Positions 45,078 through 53,158 of a DNA stretch of 64,000 nt are shown here, one piece after another. Origin of the DNA: UBA6522 sp965204155 (GTDB lineage: Bacteria > Pseudomonadota > Gammaproteobacteria > Steroidobacterales > Rariloculaceae). The notes beneath the pieces were generated by a model that saw only the letters and a program-made list of their open reading frames with translations, had not been told where the DNA came from and did not search any database. The position numbers were made by a program, and so were the translations under genes. The stretch spans positions 930,001 to 994,000 of the forward strand of contig OZ241971.1 of NCBI GenBank assembly GCA_965204155.1, in the 5' to 3' direction. Numbering within the stretch: the stretch's first letter is position 1; each line of letters opens with the position of its first letter.

Positions 45078-46442
45078 TCAAGCGTGACGTTCAGCGAACC
45101 GCCTTACTTCTTCGTCGCTGCGGGGGTGACAGGCGCGGTGGACGAGCACGGCGTTGCTGAGAGTGGTTGGCCCTCCATCAGCGTGTGGTTCAACGTGATG
45201 AAACTCCGTCTCGTTCCAGACGACTTCATTGCCGCACACTCGACATGCCTTGCCATCTCGTCTGTAAACGATTTCACGCTCTAGGGGACCCAAGACTCGT
45301 TTACTGTCCCGAAGCGTGGGTTGTATGGTTTCGAGCATCTTCGTGCTGAAAAAGAGATGTCTGTCTCGAATGGTATGAGCCACGTCGGTACTCGTTCTGG
45401 CCTTGTACCCATACTGACGCATGTATTCGTAGTCCTCCTGTTCCATCTGGTTAGCACGTTCGTTCGCTCTAGCTTGAGCTAGACGCTCGGTAAAGCGGTC
45501 GAATGCCTCGGCTAACATTGGCTGCCAAGATTCGGGTACGTATCGGCTGTCGAGCAGGGAGCTGACCAACAGCACTAGGTGGATAGCTTGATGCCCGACC
45601 AATAGAGGTCGTTTTCCGTCGCCTAACAGTTCCGTTACCTTGCCAAGAGCCGCTAGGAACTCCCTGGCGAGCGACGAGCTGTTGTCGAACTCCATGTGCT
45701 TAATGTAGTAGGCATCAACAGCTTTCCGGTTAATGTCGCAGAACCCGCCATCCTCCCGGTACTTGGCGAACAGCATGACCATTTGGGCGGCGAGTTGACG
45801 CCCATTCGGTGTGTTGGCTCGAACGTTGGCACGCAGCAGCTTCCGAAAGAAGTCTTGTCCAGGGTATCTGGCGATGCCCTTCTTTCCGCCGACTAGACAG
45901 ACGAAAGCGCCAAACTTACCCGGCCACGCGTCTCTCTGTTCTTGTGGCGTCAGCGGCTTGCCGCCCTGTAGCCTGATAAAGAGGTCACGTACTTCGTTCT
46001 CGTCATTTGTCTCAATGTCAACGACGGATAGCTTGGTCTTGTAGAAGCGATCGCGCGTCTCATCGTCCAGTTGGTGTATGTCTCGCCCTGCCCAGGCACA
46101 GGGCGCGTCAACAAGTGATTTTGGGAAACGGCCCGGATGCCGTTTTGGGTCAAGGAGAGGGAACGCTCCCTCAGAAAACTCGTAGAGTGCCCGTACCCTC
46201 TGTTGGCCGTCAACGATGTACAGGCGATCACCGACCCGGAACTCGCCTATGTCGTCACCCTTCTTCAAGTGCAGGTAGATGAGCGGAATATGGTAGCCTC
46301 GTAGAATAGAATCTACGAAGAACTGCTTCTGTACGGGCGTCCATACGCGCCCGCGCTGGTATTCCGGATCTACCTCCAAGAGCTTACTCTTCTGCAGTTC
46401 GAGTATCTTTCTGACGGTGCGTTGCCGGGAATTCGATATCAT
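45078..46442 (-). CDS. DUF262-HNH endonuclease-like protein (SspE/GmrS-like N terminus)
   Basis: The protein has 454 residues. The N-terminal DUF262 domain has VDPEYQRGRVWTPVQKQFFVDSILRG and the YIVDGQQRVRAL motif (the DGQQR signature of SspE and GmrSD). The C-terminal HNH domain has CRVCGNEVVWNETEFHHVEPHADGG and VLVHRACH. SspE normally carries a DUF1524 HNH domain and is much longer, so this is a shorter, different architecture. It may be the restriction half for the ssp modification, or an unrelated nuclease. It is read on the opposite strand to the ssp genes. Confidence 0.82.
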   Translation of the reverse strand: MISNSRQRTVRKILELQKSKLLEVDPEYQRGRVWTPVQKQFFVDSILRGYHIPLIYLHLKKGDDIGEFRVGDRLYIVDGQQRVRALYEFSEGAFPLLDPKRHPGRFPKSLVDAPCAWAGRDIHQLDDETRDRFYKTKLSVVDIETNDENEVRDLFIRLQGGKPLTPQEQRDAWPGKFGAFVCLVGGKKGIARYPGQDFFRKLLRANVRANTPNGRQLAAQMVMLFAKYREDGGFCDINRKAVDAYYIKHMEFDNSSSLAREFLAALGKVTELLGDGKRPLLVGHQAIHLVLLVSSLLDSRYVPESWQPMLAEAFDRFTERLAQARANERANQMEQEDYEYMRQYGYKARTSTDVAHTIRDRHLFFSTKMLETIQPTLRDSKRVLGPLEREIVYRRDGKACRVCGNEVVWNETEFHHVEPHADGGPTTLSNAVLVHRACHPRSDEEVRRFAERHA

Positions 46443-46671
46443 TCGATGACTCGCTGGAGAAAAGGATTATCGGCCTGAAACTGTTGGGCCGTGACGGTTT
46501 AGGTCCGCGCGTCGTGCATATTACGCTCGGATGAATTCCCTGACCAGCCGCTGTGCGCCTGCAACGCAAGAATTGCCGCTATGGTCCTTGTAGCGGCTGG
46601 TGTGACCGGGCGGGCGGTGATATGTTGAGCACAACAACACCAAATTGATTCCAACCGATGGGGTACCTCGC

Positions 46672-47469
46672 ATGACAAGGTCGCACGTGGCTCGAATCGC
46701 TGTTTCCGCAGGGATACTCTCACTCCTGGCATCGGGGCTTTCCTGGTCCCAGAGCGTCTTCACCCACGCTCACTACCGGGTTCCGGAAGGGCAGCAGGAG
46801 GCGGCGGCGGATTGGTACAACCGGGTGCTGGGAGGCGAACCGGGCGAAACCGGCCCCGGGCCGGGCATTCGCCATCCCAACGGCTTCATCGGCACCATGC
46901 CCAACGAGGGCATGGCGGGGGACGGCGCGGTCAACGTCCTCGATCACATTGGAATTACCGTCCCCGATGTGCAGGCCGCCGTGGACCTGATCCGGGAAAT
47001 CGGCGGGGAGATACGGACCGAACCGCAGGAAGGTGTCACCGCACCCGTGATCGCACACGTCACGGATCCCTGGGGCGGCCGCTTCGAACTGCTGGAAGAT
47101 CCCGACTATCCGGGTATCAACCACGCGCATGTCTTCGCCTCGGATGCGGACGCGACACGGGACTGGTTCCTGCAAGTGTTCGGCGGCGAATTGAACGAGG
47201 CACGCGGTCAGGGCCGTTTCCACACGATTCTCTACGACAACGTCTGGATTCATGTCAGCCAGGCCCCCGAGGACGCACCGAGGATGTCGAGCCGGTTCCG
47301 GGCCGCCGATCACATCGGTTTCAGGGTCCCGTCGCTGGACGAATTCCGCGAGACCCTGCGGGCGTCCGGCTACGAGCCCTACCTCGAACGTCCGAATCCC
47401 CCCGGCGCGGACCTCATGTTCCTGGAGGGTCCTGACGGACTGCACATCGAGATGACGGAACCCCTGTGA
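46672..47469 (+). CDS. Secreted double-domain VOC (glyoxalase/bleomycin-resistance fold) protein
   Basis: The protein has 265 residues from the ATG at 46672; an ATG nine codons earlier would break the signal peptide (SAGILSLLASGLSWSQ). Two VOC modules follow, at about 25-145 (THAHYRVP, LDHIGITVPDVQAAVDLI, DPWGGRFELLEDP) and about 150-265 (INHAHVFASDADATRDWFLQVFGGE, DHIGFRVPSLDEF, DGLHIEM). Paired His/Glu positions suggest metal binding. It is 10 bases from a DUF6152 gene and in a short operon with a secreted cupin, so the three may act on one periplasmic substrate. Confidence 0.83.
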   Translation: MTRSHVARIAVSAGILSLLASGLSWSQSVFTHAHYRVPEGQQEAAADWYNRVLGGEPGETGPGPGIRHPNGFIGTMPNEGMAGDGAVNVLDHIGITVPDVQAAVDLIREIGGEIRTEPQEGVTAPVIAHVTDPWGGRFELLEDPDYPGINHAHVFASDADATRDWFLQVFGGELNEARGQGRFHTILYDNVWIHVSQAPEDAPRMSSRFRAADHIGFRVPSLDEFRETLRASGYEPYLERPNPPGADLMFLEGPDGLHIEMTEPL

Positions 47470-47479
47470 GAGGCAACCA

Positions 47480-48583
47480 ATGAAACGCTGGCACGTATCG
47501 CTTTTCGCAGCCGTCGGCACAGTTGGCCTTTTCGGCCTTGCCGACGCCCATCACTCCCGGGGCAATTTCGATCTAGACGACGTGATCGAACTCCACGGCG
47601 TGGTCACCGAATACACATGGCGCAATCCGCATACCTTTGTGACCCTGGACGTCGAGACCGATGCCGGAGAAGTGGAAGAATGGCTGCTGGAACTCAACTC
47701 CATCGCCGTGCTCACCGGTACCGGGTGGACCCGCGACACCATTCAGGTGGGCGACAGGGTGACCGTGTTCGGCAATCCGGACAACGACCGCAGCAAGAAA
47801 TTCTTCTTCTCCAACTACTTCGTATTGCCAGACGGCAGCCGCATGGTGTCGGCGCCGAACTACTCTCGCGGCGTACCCATCCAGCGCCCGCCCGAGCGGG
47901 AAATGGACACCACCGCGAGTTCCGACGACTTCACCGGCATCTGGCGGCGGGAAGGCGGCATGGGCGGCGGCATGGGGATGGGCGGCGGCGCGCCCGCGGC
48001 CGGACCTCCGCCGGCAGGCGCCAACATCTCCCTCGGCAACCAGACGCCTGCCGTGGGCCTGCCGGTTACGGCGAGAGGTCAGGCGGAGCTGGACAACTGG
48101 GACGTGCGCGACAACCCCTGGTTCCGGTGCGAGCCGAGAACGCTTCCCGGGGTCGTCAGCGGCACCCAGGAGATTGTCCGGCCGACCGGGGATCGAATCA
48201 CTTTCCGCTACGAAATCCTGGAGGTGGAGCGAACCGTTCACCTGGGTCTGACGGGCCATCCTTCCGATGTCGAGCCCTCCCACCTGGGCCATTCCATCGG
48301 CTGGTTCGAGGACGAGACCCTGGTGGTGGACACCGCATTGTTCTCGCCCGCGGACTGGGGCATCGGCGCCGGCGTGCCCTCCAGCGACCTCAAGCACCTG
48401 GTGGAGCGCTATACGCTGCTCGACGGCGGCAGGCGCATGCAGGTGGACTACACCTTCGAGGACCCGGTCTACCTCACGGAACCGGTGAACATGTCAGCCA
48501 CGTTCTTTGTCGATCCGGGATACCCGTGGGCGGAATACGACTGCGATCCCCATGCCAGTAGCCGGCATCTGGATGTCGAGTAG
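47480..48583 (+). CDS. Secreted DUF6152-type protein (paralog 4 of 4)
   Basis: The protein has 367 residues, with a signal peptide ending ADA before HHSRGNFD. The first half has GVVTEYTWRNPHTFVTLDV and VLTGTGWTRDTIQVGDRV. A Gly/Met-rich linker (GGMGGGMGMGGGAPAAG) leads to the second half with FRCEPRTLPGV, FRYEILEVERTVHL, LGHSIGWFEDETLVVDT and LKHLVERYTL. It is closest in layout to paralog 3 (both have glycine-rich linkers and IGW). It is the middle gene of the VOC-DUF6152-cupin operon. Confidence 0.8.
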   Translation: MKRWHVSLFAAVGTVGLFGLADAHHSRGNFDLDDVIELHGVVTEYTWRNPHTFVTLDVETDAGEVEEWLLELNSIAVLTGTGWTRDTIQVGDRVTVFGNPDNDRSKKFFFSNYFVLPDGSRMVSAPNYSRGVPIQRPPEREMDTTASSDDFTGIWRREGGMGGGMGMGGGAPAAGPPPAGANISLGNQTPAVGLPVTARGQAELDNWDVRDNPWFRCEPRTLPGVVSGTQEIVRPTGDRITFRYEILEVERTVHLGLTGHPSDVEPSHLGHSIGWFEDETLVVDTALFSPADWGIGAGVPSSDLKHLVERYTLLDGGRRMQVDYTFEDPVYLTEPVNMSATFFVDPGYPWAEYDCDPHASSRHLDVE

Positions 48584-48607
48584 AAGACTGAATTGAGGAG
48601 AACCAAG

Positions 48608-49042
48608 ATGACGAGATTATTGACCGCCATGACGGCTCTGGTGCTGACGCCGCTCCTGGTTGCGCAGGACTCCAGCGAGGGTTTCGTGCGCATCATGCCG
48701 GAGGAACTGGAGTGGACCGTACGGCCCGGAGGCTCCGAGTTCGTCTACCTGCACGGCGACTCGCAGTCCGAAGGACTCTACATCATGCGCAACAAGTTCA
48801 CGCCGGGAGCCTTTTCCGCGCCCCACTACCACGATCAGGACCGTTTCATCACGGTCATCTCCGGCGTCTGGCATACCGGCACCGACGCCAGCGCCGACCG
48901 GGACGCCACCGTCCCCCTGGGCCCCGGCAGCTACATGATGCACCCGGCCGGCGCGGTTCACTACGACGGCGCAAAGGAAGAGGAAGTGATCGTAGAAATC
49001 CGGGGCATGGGCCCGGTGCAGACGATTTTTCTCGAGGAATGA
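48608..49042 (+). CDS. Secreted cupin-domain protein
   Basis: The protein has 144 residues from the ATG at 48608, with GAGGAG 7 bases upstream. A signal peptide ends LLVAQ (about 19). The cupin motif 1 is PHYHDQDRFITVISG and motif 2 is YMMHPAGAVHYDG, so His/His/Glu-type metal ligands are partly visible (H, H and D/E). It is a small single-domain cupin, perhaps a dioxygenase or isomerase in the periplasm. It ends the operon begun by the VOC gene, 24 bases after the DUF6152 gene. Confidence 0.85.
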   Translation: MTRLLTAMTALVLTPLLVAQDSSEGFVRIMPEELEWTVRPGGSEFVYLHGDSQSEGLYIMRNKFTPGAFSAPHYHDQDRFITVISGVWHTGTDASADRDATVPLGPGSYMMHPAGAVHYDGAKEEEVIVEIRGMGPVQTIFLEE

Positions 49043-49111
49043 GCCTGGTAATGCCGGCCAGGCTCCCGTAGCGCTCGCGGGCGAGTACCCGCTCCGCGAA
49101 CAGTCAGCGCT

Positions 49112-50062
49112 TCAGCCGCCGCCGGAATAGACCCGCACGTAGTCGACTTCCATTGTCACCGGGAATACCGTGCCGGGGCTCGGTGCGCCCGGAAAGCGCC
49201 CGCCGACGGCGACGTTCAGGAGTATGTAGAAGGGCTGTTCGAACGGTGCCGGGTAGTCCGCCGACGCGGTATGCCAGAAATTCTGCATGGCATACAGCAC
49301 GTCATCCACGTACCAGCGGATCTCGTTGGGATCCCATTCCAGGGCATACAGGTGGAATTCGTCGGTCGCACTGCCGGGCACGACGTATTCGTTGCCGCTG
49401 AAGACGTTGTCCGGCGACTCTCCACCATAATGGAGTGTGCCCAACACGATGTTGCCGCCCGTTCCGCCGAGGTTCCGCGCCTCCATGATGTCGATTTCGC
49501 CTGACGCAGCCCAGGTACCGTACGTATCCTCCTGGGGCAGCAGCCAGAATGCGGGCCACAAGCCCTGCCCGCCCGGCAGCCGGATGCGCGCTTCGATGCG
49601 GCCGTAACGAAACGCGAATCGGCTGCGCGTGTGCAGCCGCGCGGACGTGTAGCCGTAGCCGCTTTGCGATTCGCGCCGTGCAGTGATGCCCAGGTGCCCG
49701 TTTTCGAGAAGCGCGCTGTCCGGCAGGTACCACTGCAGTTCGTCGTTGCCCCACCCGACGAGCGAATACTGACTGCCGTCGCCGGTTTCGAAGAACCACC
49801 GCTCCGGATCCAGCCGCTCACCGTCGAAATCATCGTTCCAGACCAGAGTCATGGTTCCCCCGGGCGCGATCGGATCGTTGTTCGCCACGGTCAGTGTCGG
49901 GTTGGCGATGTTGACGTTGGTGGGATCCGGCGGGGGTGGAGGCGGCGGAGGAGTCACCGTTACCGGGGGCGGCGCTGGACGTTCGGCGTCGCCGGACGAG
50001 CCGGAGCCGCCGCAGCCCCAGAGGAGAACCGCAAGCAGGGGCCAGACCGCGGCCCTGCTCAC
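49112..50062 (-). CDS. GH16 endo-beta-glucanase (laminarinase-like) lipoprotein
   Basis: The protein has 316 residues starting with GTG, which overlaps the GH43 stop. The lipobox is LLWGC (C17), followed by a Pro-rich linker (about 30-45). The GH16 catalytic motif is GEIDIMEARN with E188, D190 and E193. WYLPDSALLENGHLGITARRE and GLWPAFWLLPQ are typical of bacterial beta-1,3-glucanases. As a lipoprotein it should be outer-membrane bound and cut polymers to oligosaccharides for the GH3 and GH43 enzymes. It is the last gene of the lacI operon. Confidence 0.92.
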   Translation of the reverse strand: MSRAAVWPLLAVLLWGCGGSGSSGDAERPAPPPVTVTPPPPPPPPDPTNVNIANPTLTVANNDPIAPGGTMTLVWNDDFDGERLDPERWFFETGDGSQYSLVGWGNDELQWYLPDSALLENGHLGITARRESQSGYGYTSARLHTRSRFAFRYGRIEARIRLPGGQGLWPAFWLLPQEDTYGTWAASGEIDIMEARNLGGTGGNIVLGTLHYGGESPDNVFSGNEYVVPGSATDEFHLYALEWDPNEIRWYVDDVLYAMQNFWHTASADYPAPFEQPFYILLNVAVGGRFPGAPSPGTVFPVTMEVDYVRVYSGGG

Positions 50063-51663
50063 GGTTCACTCCTGAGCTCGAGCCAGTCGAAATCGGCGTG
50101 CCGGCGCGCGCCGGTCAGGTCGTTGCAGCACAGCCCGATGAATGTGCCCGTGAACTGGATGCGGCTGTCGTCCCCGTATTCGTCCGACAGGAATCGCATG
50201 TCCAGGGTGCAATCCAGCGCCGTCCAGCCGACGCCGTCCGTCGACCAGGAGAACACGAGGTCCACCCCGTCGATATCGGCGCGCAGGAGTACGCGGCCCG
50301 TTTCCGGCAGTTCGACCGGCCGGTCCCCGATGGGGTAGACCACGCCGAGGGTCGGGTCGGCCTCGCAGCTCATGATGCCGAGGCGCCTTCCCGTACCGTC
50401 CTTCCTGGACAGGTACAGGTAATGAAACTTGCTCGAGTTGTAGTAGACGATCAGTCCGGCGAGCTGCTGGAAGTTGCCGGGCTGAAACTCCACGCAGGTG
50501 GTGGCGCGGCACCGAAGTGCCGTCATCCGCCTCGCAACCAGCGCCTGCCGATACAGGCTGCCGGGCGACTCCATACCGTAGAGCCGCAGCCACCCGGGAC
50601 GCTCGCTCAGGCTCATGAACTCTTCTGGCCACGGTGTTCGCAACCACTGGTAGTCGGGATCGAGAATCTTCCCCTCGAAGTCGTCATGCTCGAGCAAGGC
50701 CGGCGGGTTCCCGGGCGGCAGTGCGGGTGTCTGGATCTCAAGCTGCGGAAGAACGTGACCGTTCGCGAGGCGATACCAGCCGTCGTCCGTGAATTCCAGG
50801 TTCTGTATAGCCGTTTCGCGGCCCAGAGGGCTCAGGCGCGTGCCCGGCAGCGCGCGGCTGACGAGGTGGACCATGAACAAGTCGCCATCGCGGGTCTCGA
50901 CCAGGTCGGCGTGGCCGGCGCGTTGCAGCGGCCAGTCGGGGTCGTGACGGCTGGTAACCACCGGACCCGCCGGATCCAGCACATAAGGTCCGCCGATCGA
51001 TCGGGAACGCGCCATGGTCACCGCGTGGTTGTAGCCCGTGCCGCCCTCGGCCGTGATCAGATAGTAGTAGCCGCCGCGCTTGTAGAGATGCGGCCCTTCC
51101 GTACATCCGAGTTCGGTGCCGGAGAATATGATCCTGCGCTCGCCGACGAGACGCTGCCGGGCGGGCGAGTATTCCTGCAGCGCGATGCCCGCGAATCGAT
51201 TGTGGCCGGGACGATGATCCCAGACCATGTTGAGAATCCACTTGCGGCCGTTGTCGTCGTGGAAGAGCGAGGGATCGAAGCCGCTTGAATTCAGGTGGAT
51301 GGGGTCGGACCACTCCCCATCGACGGATTCGCAGGTGGTCAGGTAGTTGTGCGTATCCTTGAAATTGCCGTCGTAGCGCTTGACATCGGTATACAGGAGA
51401 TGGAAGAGCCCGTCGCAGTAGCTCAGGCACGGCGCCCACACCCCGCACGAATCGGGGTTGCCGAGCATGTTCAGCAGCTCGGGCCGATTCAGCGGGCAAC
51501 CGGCCAACTGCCAGTTGCGCAGGTCCCGCGAATGGTGAATTCGCGCACCCGGGTACCACTCGAACGTCGAGGTCGCGATGTAGTAATCGTCGCCCACCCG
51601 GCAGATCGAAGGGTCGGGGTTGAAGCCCCGCAGGATGGGGTTGCGGATTGCTGGTGCGGCCAC
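50059..51663 (-). CDS. GH43 glycoside hydrolase (beta-xylosidase / arabinofuranosidase type)
   Basis: The protein has 534 residues. The catalytic base D17 (GFNPDPSICR), the pKa-tuning Asp in GFDPSLFHDDNG and the acid Glu in CTEGPHLYKRGGYYYLITAEGG fit the GH43 five-bladed propeller. The C-terminal half from about 330 is the beta-sandwich of XynB-type members (DDFEGKILDPDYQWLRTP). No signal peptide is seen, so it is likely cytoplasmic and acts on imported oligosaccharides. Substrate choice between xylan and another glycan is unresolved. Confidence 0.9.
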   Translation of the reverse strand: MAAPAIRNPILRGFNPDPSICRVGDDYYIATSTFEWYPGARIHHSRDLRNWQLAGCPLNRPELLNMLGNPDSCGVWAPCLSYCDGLFHLLYTDVKRYDGNFKDTHNYLTTCESVDGEWSDPIHLNSSGFDPSLFHDDNGRKWILNMVWDHRPGHNRFAGIALQEYSPARQRLVGERRIIFSGTELGCTEGPHLYKRGGYYYLITAEGGTGYNHAVTMARSRSIGGPYVLDPAGPVVTSRHDPDWPLQRAGHADLVETRDGDLFMVHLVSRALPGTRLSPLGRETAIQNLEFTDDGWYRLANGHVLPQLEIQTPALPPGNPPALLEHDDFEGKILDPDYQWLRTPWPEEFMSLSERPGWLRLYGMESPGSLYRQALVARRMTALRCRATTCVEFQPGNFQQLAGLIVYYNSSKFHYLYLSRKDGTGRRLGIMSCEADPTLGVVYPIGDRPVELPETGRVLLRADIDGVDLVFSWSTDGVGWTALDCTLDMRFLSDEYGDDSRIQFTGTFIGLCCNDLTGARRHADFDWLELRSEP

Positions 51664-51730
51664 GGATTGCCTTGTTGCGTATGAGACGCGCAGGTGTGCA
51701 CCTATCGCTCTATCGCATCACCGCCGGCCA

Positions 51731-53143
51731 TCATTCGACATAGAAGGGAATGTTTGCGTGGCCGGCATGGCCCTGGCCATCGTAGACGTAGGCGAACAGG
51801 CGGTAGGCGCCCGGTTCGGGCGGTGCGGTCACGCGTACGCTGGGACTGCGCGGATCGCTTATGAGTCCGTCGATCCGTCCCGGCACCTCCTCCAGATCGC
51901 CGCCTTCCTGGGTCGCTTCGCTCTCCCGCATGATCTCCCAACGGTACGCCAGCGCATCGCCGTCGGGATCGTCGGCGCGGACTTCTGCCCCGTATGCGGT
52001 GCCGGCGGCAAGTACCACGCTGTCGTGGGCGCTCCGTCCATCCAGCAACATCCCTTCGATGGCCGGGGACCGGTTCTCGGGCCATTCCCCGTTCCAGATG
52101 TAGTGCATTACATCGACCGCTTCGGTTTCGGCACCGTCCTCAAGGAACACGCCGTACCAGGTCGGCGTGCGTTCCTGTTTCTGGCCCCAGAGGAATACAT
52201 AAGAACCCATGATCTGCCGGGGGTTCGACCCGATGGCGATCTCATAGCTCTGCAGGTAGTTGGCCGCCTTCTCGCTGCTGTTCTGTTCGATCGGTGCGTC
52301 CCAGCTCGTCTGCGCCACTTCCCAGTGGCCGATCGCGCCCCACTCGGTGACAAACAAGGGTGCCTCCCAGTTGCTCGCCTCAAGGATGGCGGGCAAATGG
52401 ACGATATCGCCGTACATCTGGATGCTGACGAAGTCCAGGTCCGGAGCGCGTGTCTCGATCAGGCCCGCCAGTTCCGGGCTGAACCCTGCCAGGGCCGTGG
52501 TCACCGGATGCCGGCCGTCCACTTCGTGAATCATCCGGGCGATGTCGTTGATGGCGTCGAAAACGCGGGGATTTTCGAAGAACAGGTTGGCCTCGTTGCC
52601 GACCATCCAGGCCAGCAGAGCCGGATGGTCCTTGTACTTCATGACTTCGCCGCGGGCGTATTCGAGCTGCTCCGCCACGGCCTGCTCATCGTCGTAGTCG
52701 AAACCGTGCCGCTCGCGGCCGATTTCGATGCACATCACGACCGTCACGCCGTGGCTCGCGGCCTCGTCCAGCACCTCCCGGGCGGTGGAGAAGCGGCTGT
52801 CGGTGCGCCATGTGCGTAGCGAATTGCCGCCGTGCGCAGCGAAGTTGCCGACATCGGCATCTTCAATGCCGGCGCCCCTGATTGCGTACGGCTCCCCGCC
52901 GCGCAAAAGCGTATAGCGGCCGTTCAGCATGACGACCTCCACTGGAACCGCGCCGCCATCCGAACCTTCATCGCCAACGGCATCCACATTGACATTGGGA
53001 GCAGCGACTTCATCGCCAACGGCAACCTGACCGACCGCCTCGGCCCCGTTGGCGGCCGCATCTCCATCGTCAGCCTGCGGCGGCTGGCATGCCGACGCGA
53101 GCATGAACAGGGGAAGGGCGGCTACAATTCTGATCAACGACAT
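51731..53143 (-). CDS. Clan GH-A (GH2/GH5-type TIM barrel) glycosidase lipoprotein
   Basis: The protein has 470 residues. The lipobox is LASAC near residue 19, followed by an acidic linker (about 20-65). The barrel starts at VVMLNGRYTLLRGGEPYAIRGAG. The acid/base Glu is in AWMVGNEANLF and the nucleophile Glu in LFVTEWGAIGHW. The C-terminal 100 residues form an Ig-like or bacterial PKD-like beta domain (VRADDPDGDALAYRWEI). It resembles glycosidases that accompany GH16 and GH3 enzymes; the exact family and substrate are not fixed by sequence alone. Confidence 0.8.
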   Translation of the reverse strand: MSLIRIVAALPLFMLASACQPPQADDGDAAANGAEAVGQVAVGDEVAAPNVNVDAVGDEGSDGGAVPVEVVMLNGRYTLLRGGEPYAIRGAGIEDADVGNFAAHGGNSLRTWRTDSRFSTAREVLDEAASHGVTVVMCIEIGRERHGFDYDDEQAVAEQLEYARGEVMKYKDHPALLAWMVGNEANLFFENPRVFDAINDIARMIHEVDGRHPVTTALAGFSPELAGLIETRAPDLDFVSIQMYGDIVHLPAILEASNWEAPLFVTEWGAIGHWEVAQTSWDAPIEQNSSEKAANYLQSYEIAIGSNPRQIMGSYVFLWGQKQERTPTWYGVFLEDGAETEAVDVMHYIWNGEWPENRSPAIEGMLLDGRSAHDSVVLAAGTAYGAEVRADDPDGDALAYRWEIMRESEATQEGGDLEEVPGRIDGLISDPRSPSVRVTAPPEPGAYRLFAYVYDGQGHAGHANIPFYVE

Positions 53144-53158
53144 TCCAGTGGCTCCTCC

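Noticed and set aside
45078..46442. The DUF262-HNH gene as a canonical SspE
   Set aside because: The DUF262 half fits, but the protein is too short, the nuclease domain is a different HNH type, and it is on the opposite strand away from sspD.
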